Shown: positions 19,064 to 30,512 of the stretch, piece after piece | Layout: every line of letters begins with the position of its first letter | How positions within the stretch are numbered: the first letter of the stretch is position 1 | Origin: Cherax quadricarinatus | Taxonomy: Eukaryota; Arthropoda; Malacostraca; Decapoda; Parastacidae | Assembly: GCF_038502225.1 (NCBI RefSeq) | Contig: NC_091323.1 | Coordinates: 19,615,003-19,679,002, forward strand | Length of the DNA: 64,000 nucleotides | Direction: 5' to 3' | Translations under genes and position numbers: made by a program | Notes under the pieces: generated by a model | Told to the model about the DNA's origin: nothing | Databases searched by the model: none | What the model saw: only the letters and a program-made list of their open reading frames with translations

Positions 19064-19775
19064 TCCCATTCATGGTGTTTCTCACTCATGGTATTCTCTC
19101 TCACTCATGATGTTTCTATCTCATGGTGTTCTCTCTCACTCATGATGTTTCTATCTCATGGTGTTTCTCACTAATGGTGTTTCCCAGTCATGTTTCTCTC
19201 TCATGGTGTTTCTCACTCATGGTGTTCTCTCTCACTCATGATGTTTCTCACTCATGGTGTTTCTCTCTTGTGGTGTTTCTCACTCATGGTATTTCTCACT
19301 CATGGTGTTTCTCTCATTCATAGTGTTTCTCTCTCATGGTGTTCCTCACTCACAGCGTTTATCACTCATGGTGTTTTTCTCTCATTCATTATGTTCCTCA
19401 CACATGGTGTTTCTCTTTCACTCATGTTGTTTCTCTCATGGTGTTTTTCTCTCACTCATGATGTTTATCTCTCGCTCATGGTGTTTCTCTCTCACTCATG
19501 GTGTTTCTCTCTCATGGTGTTTCTCTCACTCATGGTGTTTCTCACACATGGTGTTTCTCTCACTCATGATGTTTCTCTCTCACTCATGGTGTTTCTTACT
19601 CATGATGTTTCTCACTCATGGTGTTTCTCTCTCACTCATGGTGTTTCTCTCACTCATGGTGTTTCTCACACATGGTGTTTCTCTCTCACTCATGGTGTTT
19701 CTTACTCATGATGTTTCTCTCACTCATGGTATTTCTCACTCATGTTTCTCTCATGGTGTTTCTCTCTCACTCAAG
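19064..19775. repeat. Minisatellite of CTCACTCATGGTGTTTCTCT units
   Basis: About 45 short units of 15-22 bases built from CTCATGGTGTTTCT with variable CTCT spacers. All plus-strand frames are open for long runs, giving low-complexity SHGVSLTHGVS-like peptides. These are frame shadows of the array and not genes. Confidence 0.88.
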
Positions 19776-19832
19776 AGACAGAACAACGTTCAAACTTCCT
19801 TAACCACTTAACCAGCGATCCTTCAAAGATCA

Positions 19833-19950
19833 CGCCCCCAGCAGAGCTAGGTGTCGTTCACGATCCGATGACACTCGTGGTAGTGGTAAGCTCAAGGCTA
19901 ATATCAACCAGATCCCGTTGGAATACCAGCCTCCACAAGCAGTTTATACA
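19833..19950 (-). repeat. Diverged SINE head fragment
   Basis: CACGCCCCCAGCAGAGCTAG, GATCCGATGACACTCGTGG and CCAGCCTCCACAAGCAG match, in order, the non-tRNA head of the SINE copy at 16.33-16.44 kb. No tRNA-like part remains. Confidence 0.5.
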
Positions 19951-20875
19951 GTAAAGAAGCCACGTCAGATAATGCATGGGCTCAATGAAGAATATTATTA
20001 TAACTATGCGGAAGGTCTAAATCATTTGACAACAGAGTGCTCGCCAGCTCTTACGAAAGAAAGAAGCCTCAATGAAATGGGAATGGCGGTCTACGAATGA
20101 ATATAAGAATCACTTGGGTCAGTTTGAGAAGCTTTGACTCAGATCCTGGCAGATAAATACAGTATAAAATGTGTAAATAATATGTTGAGTGCGTGTGTAC
20201 GTATCTCCTTTTCTATGGTATGATTTTTTCTCGCTTTGTCATATAAAAGAAATAAGTTGAAAGATTATATACTGGCCTCAGACCAGTTCTAAAACCTTTA
20301 ATTATTCTTATTATCATAACCGAGCGCTAAATCCACATGGGCCATACATCGCTGCATTTTTATTAATAAACATTCCCTACCATTCATCTTGTCTGCTCAT
20401 TTATCAGTAGTGCAAAAAGCAAATACTATATTGTGTCAGTAAAGATATTTGTGTTGTCACCTGAAGACTCGTAGTTGTAAAACTCTTAGTTACCTTAGTT
20501 AAATTATTTTCCGTAAATTTTAGAATGGTTCGGTTAGGTTTCTATGTAAGTTTTGGTGCCAAAGTAATTCATAGTAAAAATTATTATGGAGTCTTGGTTC
20601 AGAGGACATCTACATGACCTTCGTCACAGCTACTACATCTACTAATACAACTTACCCATCCCTTTGTGTATGATCTACTTCCACTGGGGAATCCCGCCTA
20701 CCAGTGACTATGCCCTCGTCTGCTACCCGTGCCATTCCACCTGACGTTAGTATACAAGCACTAACCTCCTTGCCTGTGCTCCAGAATGAGACTACGGTGC
20801 TCTTCACACCAACTCCAAGGCTGAGGGACTGATTACCTCATCTTTTGTATATAGTTCTACTGTCTTCAAATTATA
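19951..20875. other. Region without a recognised gene
   Basis: AT-rich sequence with a 60-residue unsupported frame. Nothing further identified. Confidence 0.4.
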
Positions 20876-20879
20876 TCCT

Positions 20880-20955
20880 AGGATCTGTATTGATAAAGCC
20901 ACTGGATGGCGAAACGTCTACAATAAAGATACGTAGATGTTGCACATGTGTCTCA
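20880..20955 (+). repeat. Stem-loop repeat, single copy
   Basis: TTGATAAAGCCACTGGATGG then CGAAACGTCTACAATAAAG, ATACGTAGATGTTGCACATGTGTC. It has the same core and tail as the 35.6-kb copy, with GATAAAG replacing GAAGAAG. The preceding 300 bases (ending GGCTGAGGGACTGATTACCTC) resemble the arm interior of that palindrome. Confidence 0.7.
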
Positions 20956-21354
20956 GTTTTCAAAAATTAACATAACTATATTTCAGTGTTCTCCCTGGCG
21001 AGCCAGAATTCAGGTAACACATTTGTCTCATACAAATTAAACTAATATTAACCTTCAGTTTCTGTGCTCTCATCTAATATAAAATTGATCTGTGGTGAGG
21101 TGACTTCCGGCAGATTAATTACAACCATTTGCCATGAACACGAGCGATAAATAACATTTAGAGTGGCTGCAGTGACATGTTACAAGCTTGGTTAAATAAG
21201 GCCAGTGATGAATGACCTGAGTTACGTAGTACTCAAGTCAACCGCTCGAGCAACATCATTGACCTTTCGGTACTGTTTCGAATGTTTTCTTGACTAAAGA
21301 AAGCCAAAATGCCGCGGCTAAAATTATTCACAAATAACTCACAAATTGGCGATG

Positions 21355-21440
21355 AAATATGCGATATTTCGGTTCGTCCTGCGCCATTATCTAGTCCCTT
21401 TTTTTTTTTTTGTCGGACCGAAACATCATCCAGTTTCGTA
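21355..21440. repeat. Decayed inverted stem-loop pair
   Basis: GCGATATTTCGGTTCGTCC and, about 40 bases on across a T run, GTCGGACCGAAACATCATCC. They are inverted and fit the GACCGAAACGTCGTC subfamily with substitutions. Confidence 0.45.
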
Positions 21441-21559
21441 TCCAATTGAGAGTTAATTGTGAATACTTGCTTCACTGGTAAGGCTAGCTTGTTCTTACCT
21501 TGCTACTCTTCCGTAGTAGTTCTGGATCCTTTGATTCAGTTTGGTCAACATGTTTCCTC

Positions 21560-21700
21560 TTTATGCATCTCTCTTTCCTCAAAACAGGTTCCTCGATGAC
21601 GGTGAGCTCCTGTTGCAAGAAACTGGACCAGCCCTCCCTTTCTATGGATTGAATCTGATTGCCTTCCATTCCCACAAGCACTGTATGACCCCTTCTGGTT
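21560..21700 (-). repeat. Dispersed repeat D copy, minus strand
   Basis: AGGTTCCTCGATGACGGTG, a decayed middle, TTGCCTTCCATTCCCACAAG and GCACTGTATGACCCC, matching the reverse of other D copies. Confidence 0.45.
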
Positions 21701-22031
21701 TACTGCTTCCGGCCATTTCCACATTTTTCATTAACGTTATCTAGTTTTATTACAGAAAGACTGCTACCCTTTAGTTAGACCCCTATATGCCACAGGGTAC
21801 TTAAATACATAAAGGTATGTATCTCTGATATTATACTGTACACATTATCTGCACAGTATATTCTTGATGCCAGTGTTCATGTTAATTATAACCCACGTAC
21901 AGTTGATACGGTTTAAACGTAACATTCTACCCGTATTCTGGCTCATCTACTACGAGTTAGTTAGGTTTATAGCATATCGACTGCAAAACTCATTAAAGCT
22001 ACAACACACCAAAGAGGTATACCCGTGCCTG

Positions 22032-22036
<5 letters not shown>

Positions 22037-22097
<61 letters not shown>

Positions 22098-22104
22098 AGT
22101 GTGT
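22037..22104. repeat. (TG)n microsatellite
   Basis: About 29 TG units followed by a few GA/TGTA interruptions, lying at the 3' terminus of the minus-strand CR1 copy. Confidence 0.95.
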
Positions 22105-23157
22105 ATGTGTATGTGTGTACTCACCTATTTGTACTCGCCTATTTGTGGTTGCAGGGGTCGATTCACAGCTCCTGGCCCCGCCTCTTCGCTGATTGCTACT
22201 AGGTCCTCTCTCTCCCTGCCCCATGAGCTCTATCATACCTCGCCTTAAAACTATGTATGGTTCCTGCCTCCACCACATCACTTTCTAGGCTATTCCATGG
22301 CCTGACTACTCTATGACTGAAGAAATACTTCCTAACATCCCTTTGATTCATCTGAGTCTTCAACTTCCGATTGTGACCTCTTGTGTCTGTGTCCCATCTC
22401 TGGAACATCCCGTCTTTGTCCACCTCGTCTATTCCGCGCAGTATTTTATATGTCGTTATCATGTCTCCCCTGACCCTCCTGTCCTCCAGTGTCGTCAGGC
22501 CGATTTCCCTCAACCTTTCTTCATAGGACAATCCCCGTAGCTCTGGGACTAGTCTTGTTGCAAACCTTTGCACTTTCTCTAATTTCTTGACGTGCTTGAC
22601 TAGGTGTGGATTCCAAACTGGTGCTGCATACTCCAGTATGGGCCTGACGTAGATGGTATACAGAGTCTTAAACGAATCCTTACTGAGGTATCGGAACGCT
22701 ATCCGTAGGTTTGCCAGGCGCCCGTATGCTGCAGCAGTTATCTGATTGATGTGCGCCTCAGGAGATATGCTCGGTGTTATACTCACCCCCAGATCTTTTT
22801 CCTTGAGTGAGGTTTGCAGTCTTTGGCCATCTAAACTATATTGTGTCTGCGGTCTTCTTTGCCCTTCCCCAATCTTCATGACTTTGCATTTGGCAGGGTT
22901 AAATTCAAGGAGCCAGTTGCTGGACCAGGCTTGTAGCCTGTCCAGGTCTCTTTGTAGTCCTGCCTGATCCTCGTCCGATTTGATTCTTCTCATTAACTTC
23001 ACATCATCTGCAAACAAGGACACTTCTGAGCCTATCCCTTCCGTTATGTCGTTCACGTATACCAAGAACAGCACAGGTCCTAGGACTGACCCCTGTGGAA
23101 CCCCGCTTGTCACAGGCGCCCACTCTGACACCTCGTCGCGTACCATGACTCGTTGTG
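22105..23157 (-). pseudogene. CR1-like LINE ORF2, 5'-truncated copy (reverse transcriptase C-terminal two-thirds)
   Basis: The frame within 22199-23157 is intact. It reads from VMVRDEVSEWAPVTSGVPQG (motif B) through FADDVKLM (motif C) to the normal C-terminus AGRERT. The upstream part, including the endonuclease and motif A, is absent. The copy begins at ACTCGTTG next to a (TG)n tract. The element's 3' terminus is the CCACAAATAGGCGAGTACAA and TAGGTGAGTAC repeat. It is about 98% identical by eye to the plus-strand copy at 25.77-26.80 kb, with differences such as YVND/YMND and GSEV/DSEV. It cannot encode an active enzyme alone. The computed frame running upstream through the microsatellite is not part of the protein. 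Confidence 0.88.
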
Positions 23158-23162
23158 TATGT

Positions 23163-23218
<56 letters not shown>
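23158..23218. repeat. (TG)n microsatellite
   Basis: About 27 TG units between the truncated CR1 and MITE copy 2. Confidence 0.95.
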
Positions 23219-23593
23219 GTCGTGCCGAATAGGTAAAACTTGCGATTTTGGCTTAAATAGCAACGCTCTTCTTGCCGAACAGGGCAAGCGAAAATTTGTG
23301 TATGCAATAATTTCGCAAAAACCATTTTGAACTAATAAAAATATATATTTCATTGAGTTTGTTTATTAAATTATTGTAAACTTATCTAAAATATATTTAG
23401 TTGGATTAGGGTAAATTAAATTGCGCTTGTTATAATAAGGTTAGGTAGATTTTTTAAGGTTCGTTTGGTACAAAGTTATTTTTACATTAACATAAAAAAA
23501 ATATATCTTTAAATGTATAAGAGAAAATTTTAGAAAGGACTTAATATTAAACGAGTTCTTGCTAACTGACCAATTTTATCTATTCGGCACGAC
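23219..23593 (+). mobile_element. MITE-like element, copy 2 (both termini intact)
   Basis: A 375-base element starting GTCGTGCCGAATAGGTAAAA and ending ATCTATTCGGCACGAC, so the terminal inverted repeat is at least 14 bases. The interior is AT-rich with no ORF. The left flank is (TG)n and the right flank is (CA)n, so the element sits inside or between dinucleotide repeats. Confidence 0.8.
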
Positions 23594-23597
23594 ACAC

Positions 23598-23658
<61 letters not shown>
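23594..23658. repeat. (CA)n microsatellite
   Basis: About 32 CA units with one CG interruption, joining the MITE to the 5' end of the CR1-like copy. Confidence 0.95.
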
Positions 23659-23660
<2 letters not shown>

Positions 23661-26600
23661 AAGAAGATCAAATACAGCCTCCCTCACAACTTCCTATAGA
23701 AGCCTCCCAACCAGGTCAGCCCCAGTGCAACCAAACACTCTAAATCAAAACACCCATGCCACATCCAATGCCCCCACCCACTACATTACAAACTCCACCC
23801 CTACAGCAACAACCCATAGTTCCTTACCAGGTCTCCCACTTCCCCAACCCCAATATACCTCCCAGACCACAGTCTTAGAAAAGAAGTTGAAGGTGTGGTA
23901 TACAAATGCAGACGGAATAACAAACAAGTATGAGGAGTGGCACGAAAGAATCAAAGAGACATCCCCAGACATAATAGCACTCACAGAAACAAAACTCACC
24001 AGAATAATAACAGATTCAATCTTTCCATCCGGATACCAAATCCTCAGGAAAGACAGAGGGAGGAGAGGGGGAGGAGGAGTTGCACTGCTCATTAAAAACC
24101 AGTGGGATTTTGAGAAAATGGAAGGAATGGATGGCATGGGCGAAAGGGACTACTTAGTAGGAACAATCCAGTCTGAGGGACATAAGGTGATAATTGCAGT
24201 AATGTACAACCCACCACAGAACTGCAGGAGGCCAAGAGAAGAATATGATGAGAGCAACAGAGCAATGATCGACACACTAGCCGAGGTGGCCAGGAGAGCA
24301 CACATGGGAGGAGCAAAGTTACTAGTTATGGGTGATTTCAATCACAAGGAGATTGACTGGGAAAGCCTGGAGCCCCATGGGGGTCCCGAAACATGGAGAG
24401 CCAAGATGATGGATGTGGTACTGGAAAACCTCATGCATCAACATGTTAGAGACACTACCAGAGAGAGACGAGAGGATGAACCAGCAAGACTGGACCTTGT
24501 ATTCACCATGAGTAGTTCGGACATCGAGGGTATGAAAGGCCTCTGGGAGCTAGTGATCATGTGGTTCTGTACTTCGACTACATAGTTGAGCTCCAAGTGG
24601 AGAGAGTAGCAGGAATAGGCTGGGAAAAACCAAACTACAAAAGGGGGAATTACTCAGGCATGAGGGACTTCCTTCAAGACATTCAGTGGGAGAGGGAACT
24701 GACAGGAAAACCAGTACAAGAAATGATGGACTATGTAGCAACAAAATGCAAGGAGGCAGAGGAGACGTTTGTTCCCAAGGGAAACAGAAATAATGGGAAG
24801 AACAGAACGAGTCCTTGGTTCACCCAAAGGTGTAGGGAGGCAAAAACTAGGTGTACTAGAGAATGGAAAAGGTACAGAAGACAGAGAACTCAGGAAAATA
24901 AAGAAATCAGCCGAAGAGCCAGAAACGAATATGCACAGATAAGAAGGGAGGCTCAGAGACAATATGAAAATGACATAGCATCAAAAGTAAAGACTGACCC
25001 GAAGCTGTTGTACAGCCACATCAGGAGGAAAACAACAGTCAAGGACCAGGTAATCAGACTGAGGAAGGGTGATGGGGAATTCACAAGAAACGACCAAGAG
25101 GTATGTCAGGAGCTCAACACAAGATTTAAAGTGGTATTTACAGTGGAACCCAGTAGGACTCCAGGAAATCAGAACAGGGGGGGCACACCCGCAAGTGCTG
25201 GATGAGGTACATATAACCAAGGAGGAGGTGAAGAAGCTGCTATGCGAACTTGACACCTCAAAGGCGGTGGGACCAGACAACATCTTTCCATGGGTCCTTA
25301 AAGAGGGAGCAGAGATACTGTGTGAGCCATTAACAAAGATCTTCAACACATCACTTGAAACTGGGCAACTCCCTGAGGTATGGAAAATGGCAAATGTAGT
25401 CCCAATTTTTAAAAAGGGAGACAGACATGAGGCACTAAACTACAGACCTGTATCACTAACGTGTATAGTATGCAAGGTCATGGAGAAGATCAGGAGGAGA
25501 GTGGTGGGGCACCTGGAAAGAAACAAGTGTATAATTGACAACCAGCACGGTTTCAGGGAAGGAAAATCCTGTGTCACAAACCTACTAGAGTTTTATGACA
25601 AGGTGACAGAAGACAAGAGAGAGAGGGGTGGATCGACTGCATATTTTTGGACTGCAAGAAGGCCTTCGACACAGTTCCTCACAAGAGGTTACTGCAAAAG
25701 CTAGAGGATCAGGCACACATAACAGGAAAGGCACTGCAATGGATCAGAGAATACCTGTCAGGGAGGCAACAACGAGTCATGGTACGCGACGAGGTGTCAG
25801 AGTGGGCGCCTGTGACAAGCGGGGTTCCACAGGGGTCAGTCCTAGGACCTGTGCTGTTCTTGGTATATATGAACGACATAACTGAAGGGATAGACTCAGA
25901 AGTGTCCTTGTTTGCAGATGATGCGAAGTTAATGAGAAGAATCAAATCGGATGAGGATCAGGCAGGACTACAAAGAGACCTGGACAGGCTACAAGCCTGG
26001 TCCAGCAACTGGCTCCTTGAATTTAACCCTGCCAAATGCAAAGTCATGAAGATTGGGGAAGGGCAAAGAAGACCGCAGACACAATATAGTTTAGATGGCC
26101 AAAGACTGCAAACCTCACTCAAGGAAAAAGACCTGGGGGTGAGTATAACACCGAGCATATCTCCTGAGGCGCACATCAATCAGATAACTGCTGCAGCATA
26201 CGGGCGCCTGGCAAACCTACGGATAGCGTTCCGATACCTCAGTAAGGATTCGTTTAAGACTCTGTATACCATTTATGTCAGGCCCATACTGGAGTATGCA
26301 GCACCAGTTTGGAATCCACACCTAGTCAAGCATGTCAAGAAATTAGAGAAAGTGCAAAGGTTTGCAACAAGACTAGTCCCAGAGCTACGGGGATTGTCCT
26401 ACGAAGAAAGGTTGAGGGAAATCGGCCTGACGACACTGGAGGACAGGAGGGTCAGGGGAGACATGATAACGACATATAAAATACTGCACGGAATAGACAA
26501 GGTGGACAAAGACGGGATGTTCCAGAGAAGGGACACAGACACAAGAGGTCACAATTGGAAGTTGAAGACTCAGATGAATCAAAGGGATGTTAGGAAGTAT

Positions 26601-26803
26601 TTCTTCAGTCATAGAGTAGTCAGGCCGTGGAATAGCCTAGAAAGTGACGTAGTGGAGGCGGGAACCATACATAGTTTTAAGGCGAGGTATGATAGAGCTC
26701 ATGGGGCAGGGAGAGAGAGGACCTAGTAGCTCTCAGCGAAGAGGCGGGGTCAGGAGCTATGACTCGACCCCTGGAACCACAAATAGGTGAATACAAATAG
26801 GTG
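23659..26803 (+). pseudogene. CR1-like LINE ORF2: endonuclease plus reverse transcriptase, three frameshifts
   Basis: Near-complete ORF2 in four frame pieces (23725-24549, 24561-25205, about 25069-25704, 25647-26726). The endonuclease shows KVWYTNADGITNKYEEW, ETKL, MGDFNHKEIDWE and, after a frame change near 24540, GASDHVVLYFDY. A basic linker follows. The RT has SKAVGPDNI, NYRPVSLTC, then (after frame changes near 25185 and 25628) FLDCKKAFDTVPH, SGVPQGSVLGP and FADDAKLM, and a conserved C-terminus. Each break looks like a one-base change near a short run, so either young decay or sequence error is possible. The leader before the endonuclease is proline/asparagine/threonine-rich. No ORF1 is present, so the copy is 5'-truncated at the (CA)n junction. 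The 3' end is the repeated ACAAATAGGTGA motif. Confidence 0.85.
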
Positions 26804-27281
<478 letters not shown>

Positions 27282-27297
27282 ATAAATATATATATAT

Positions 27298-27375
<78 letters not shown>

Positions 27376-27388
27376 TATATATATATAT

Positions 27389-27473
<85 letters not shown>

Positions 27474-27475
27474 AT
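27282..27475. repeat. (TA)n microsatellite with short interruptions
   Basis: About 90 TA units with AT/CATG interruptions, ending in ACACACACAC. It separates two RTE tails that face each other. Confidence 0.95.
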
Positions 27476-28305
27476 AAGTCAGGCAGGGTGACCCAAAAAG
27501 AAAATCCCCAAGAAGAAAATACTTTCATCATTCAACACTTTCACCTCACTCATACATAATCACTTTGCAGAGGCGCCCAGATACAACAGTTTAGAAGCAT
27601 ATATGAAGATATAACATACCCCTCCAGACTGCCAATATCCCAAAACTCTCCTTTAAATTGCAGGCATTGTACTTCCCATTTCCAGTACTCAAGTCCGGCT
27701 ATATAAAATAACCGGTTTCCCTGAATCCCTTCACTAAATATTACCCTGCTCACACTCCCACAGCTCGTCAGGTCCCAAAAAACCATTCGTCTCCATTCAC
27801 TCCTATCTAACACGCTCACACATGCTTGCTGGAAGTCCAAGCCCCTCGCTCACAAAACCTCCTTTACCCACTCCAACATTTTCGAGGACGACCCCCTACG
27901 CCGCCTTCCTTCCCCTACAGATTTATACGCTCTCCATGTCATTCTACTTTGATCCATTCTCTCTAAATGACCAAACCATCTCAACAACCCCTCTTCAGCC
28001 CTCTGATTAATACTTTTAGTAACTCCACACCTCCTCCTAATTTCCTAATTCTCTGCATAATATTTACACCACACATTGCCCTTTAGACAGGATATCTCCA
28101 CTGCCTCCAGCCGCCTCCCGCTCCAGCATTTGCAACCCAAGCTTCACACCCATATAAGAGTGTTGGTTCCACTATACTTTCGTACATTCCCTTCTTTGCC
28201 TCCATAGATAACGTTTTTTGTCTCCACAGATACCTCAACGCACCACTCACCTTTTTTCCTTCATCAATTCTATGGTTAACCTCATCCTTCATAAACCCAT
28301 CCATA
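27476..28305 (-). pseudogene. RTE-like LINE C-terminal fragment, minus strand
   Basis: Contains, on the minus strand, DGFMKDEVNHRIDEGKKV and MYESIVEPTLLYGCEAW (28083-28304), then frame-broken sequence. [20 protein letters not shown] near 27830-27790 and the standard 3' UTR follow. Catalytic RT motifs are absent. The fragment starts abruptly at about 28305, so it is 5'-truncated. Internal deletions are visible by comparison with the longer copy at 58.9-60.5 kb. Confidence 0.8.
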
Positions 28306-28675
28306 ATGTAGGCAGGCTTTCACCACGACAAACACGAGCGATTTTACGATCGAAGGAAGAAATACTGGCAGTGTGTGTTTTGGTTTCTTGCTTGTGACAG
28401 TGGATAAGTAATGAAGACATGAGTACTTGGCTTGAAAAATTACGGACGTAATTTTGCGATGGACACAAGATTGTTAACTCAGTATTGTGTCCGTCAAGCA
28501 TCACCTTCGCAATATGTGACTGACAGTGTTAAAAACTTCCTGTTGAAGATTCTATCAAAAATAAATCTTTCAAACAAATGGGAATTCTTCAGTGGAGGGT
28601 TCCTCTAATTCTCTGGATCAAGAGCCCTTCACCGGCGACAAAGCATCTTCCTTGAAGGGGGAGTTAGAGCAAATT

Positions 28676-28850
28676 ATTATTATTATAATCAAAGGGAAGC
28701 ACTAAACACGTAGGATTATACAGCGCCTGGGGGGGAGGGTGTGGAAGGCATTCAGGCTTAATTCGGGGAGCTGGAGCACAGATCCAATTCCCTAAATCAA
28801 GAGCCCCTCACCAACATCAAGGAGACTTTCCCTGAGGGGACCAAGTTAGA
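28676..28850 (+). repeat. Dispersed repeat D, best copy
   Basis: ATTATTATTATAATCAAAGG, GAAGCACTAAACACGTAGG, ATTATACAGCGCCTGG, GCTTAATTCGGGGAGCTGGA, GATCCAATTCCCTAAATCAA, GAGCCCCTCACCAACATCAA, then GGGGACC. A further partial block (GTTCCTCTAATTCTCTGGAT) lies at about 28600-28665. Confidence 0.6.
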
Positions 28851-29770
28851 GCAAAGTATAAGCTCGGTTTGTCTGGCAAAACAATCGTTGCTTTATTAGT
28901 CAAGATCAGAGACTTTGCCTAAAAAACACTACATATATTCCGTGTGTGCTATAAGACACTGTCCCACCTACTTCTCTCAGCCTCTTATATATCCTACATT
29001 ATTCCCCGCCACATTATTCTGGTTATATTTCGTCCTCAGCTGTCTCTACACTGACTTCAGTGTTCCGTTCCACAACTTTATCACGATTTCTTTCAGCACT
29101 TCCCGTGAAAATAATATCACAGCGTGGCTTCTCAAACATTAACATTTTTCACTCATTTTAACTTTTCCCATTTCGTTAATTCGTCAACCTTTTCAATGCA
29201 TTATCAATCACGCTACATTTATTAGGCTTCTACTGTATCATTAATTTCCCTTTCTTCGGTGCTTCGGCCTTGTTGCTTCACTGGTCCGTATTTATCAAGT
29301 TCTTCGTTCCACCTTCTCCATTGCTTTGCCCCCGTGCCAAGTCCTCCTGATATAGTGGACATGCACAGTGTGGCGGAATTATTCATATAATGACTCACTT
29401 GTTAGTGGATTGTGCAAAAGCCAAAACAGTGGGTCGTTGGGAGCCAAGAGTTGACGGGGCAGACTGAGGTAGACGGGAGACCCAGCAGTGTAGCTGTTGG
29501 TGTCGATTCACACTTGAAATTCCTTTCGAGATGGGTTCCATGGTTAGTTAGGTGGATTGCAGCTTTAATGATTCATGTGCGGTTGACAGGTTTCCTAACT
29601 AACACAAGTAACTCCAACCTGTCCTAAGACACAATGTTGTTTTTCTACTGTATGGGTCGCCAATACAGGATTCCACCTGACTATTTCTCACCTTGAGAAC
29701 AGACAAGTGCGTGTACTCAACGAGTCAAGTTGTATAATAATAATGATGGTACACAATACTGACAAGTTGA
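28851..29770. other. Region without a recognised gene
   Basis: Short unsupported frames only. Nothing recognised. Confidence 0.4.
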
Positions 29771-29774
29771 TCAA

Positions 29775-30115
29775 AAAACACATGTGCAACACTTGGGTAT
29801 CCTTATTACCGAGGAAATACTCCCGAGAGTTGCACATATATTATTCATCATTCTCAATGCGTTATGTCTACTCTTCAAGCTGTGTTCTGAGTTTGCCTTC
29901 ACCACTGTCACATCTAAATCATTTCACTTTTCAACCACCTTAAGATTAAAGAAATACTTCCTTATATGTAGACAAGAAGCACATAAGCACAGTTCAAGAC
30001 ATGTATTGAGGAAACGTTTCCCCATAAATGGTTTATTAGGACTGAAGAAGCCACTTGTGGCGAAACGTTTCCTCATCAAACGTCTTGAACTGTGCATGTG
30101 TCTTTATCTACAAAC
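29775..30115. repeat. Stem-loop repeat, plus copy with partial inverted arm
   Basis: The complete core lies at 30042-30082: CTGAAGAAGCCACTTGTGGC then GAAACGTTTCCTCATCAAACG, with tail TTGAACTGTGCATGTGTC. An opposing arm (ACATGTGCAACACTTGGGTA at 29780) and a second inverted core (GAGGAAACGTTTCCCC at 30008) suggest a disrupted inverted pair. Confidence 0.65.
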
Positions 30116-30235
30116 TATAAGAATCACCATACCTCTCCAGTCACTTTCATACATCCATATGCATCATCTGTGTTGTCAGCTTCCACCTGTATCCCCATAA
30201 TCCTGGTCTTCTTAATTCCAACAGTCTGCCTCTGT

Positions 30236-30512
30236 GTGAGTGCTCATCTATTTATACTCACCTATTTGTGGTTGCAGGGGTCGATTCTCAGATCATATTT
30301 GTGTGTCTACTCACCTATTTGAGGTTGCAGGGGTCGATTCTCAGATCATATTTGTGTGTCTACTCACCTATTTGTGGTTGCAGGGGCCGAATCTTAGTCC
30401 CTGGCTCTACCTCGTCGCTAGCGTGTGTGTACTTACCTACTTATGGTTGCAGGGGTCGAGTTTTAGCTCCTGGCCCCGCCTCGTCGCTATCATGAGTGTG
30501 GTGTGTGTGTGT
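30236..30512 (-). repeat. Tandem array of CR1-like 3' termini
   Basis: Four to five tandem blocks of CTCACCTATTTGTGGTTGCA followed by GGGGTCGATTCTCAGATC or GGGGTCGAGTTTTAGCTCC, each separated by TG-rich sequence. The blocks correspond to the last roughly 60 bases of the CR1-like family. They may reflect slippage or template switching at the LINE 3' end. Confidence 0.75.

Noticed and set aside
19123..19811. Three overlapping frames up to 185 residues
   Set aside because: Low-complexity translations of a CTCATGGTGTTT minisatellite.
22199..23353. Single 384-residue minus-strand protein starting at 23353
   Set aside because: The first about 70 residues run through a MITE and a (TG)n tract; the true LINE part starts at about 23157.
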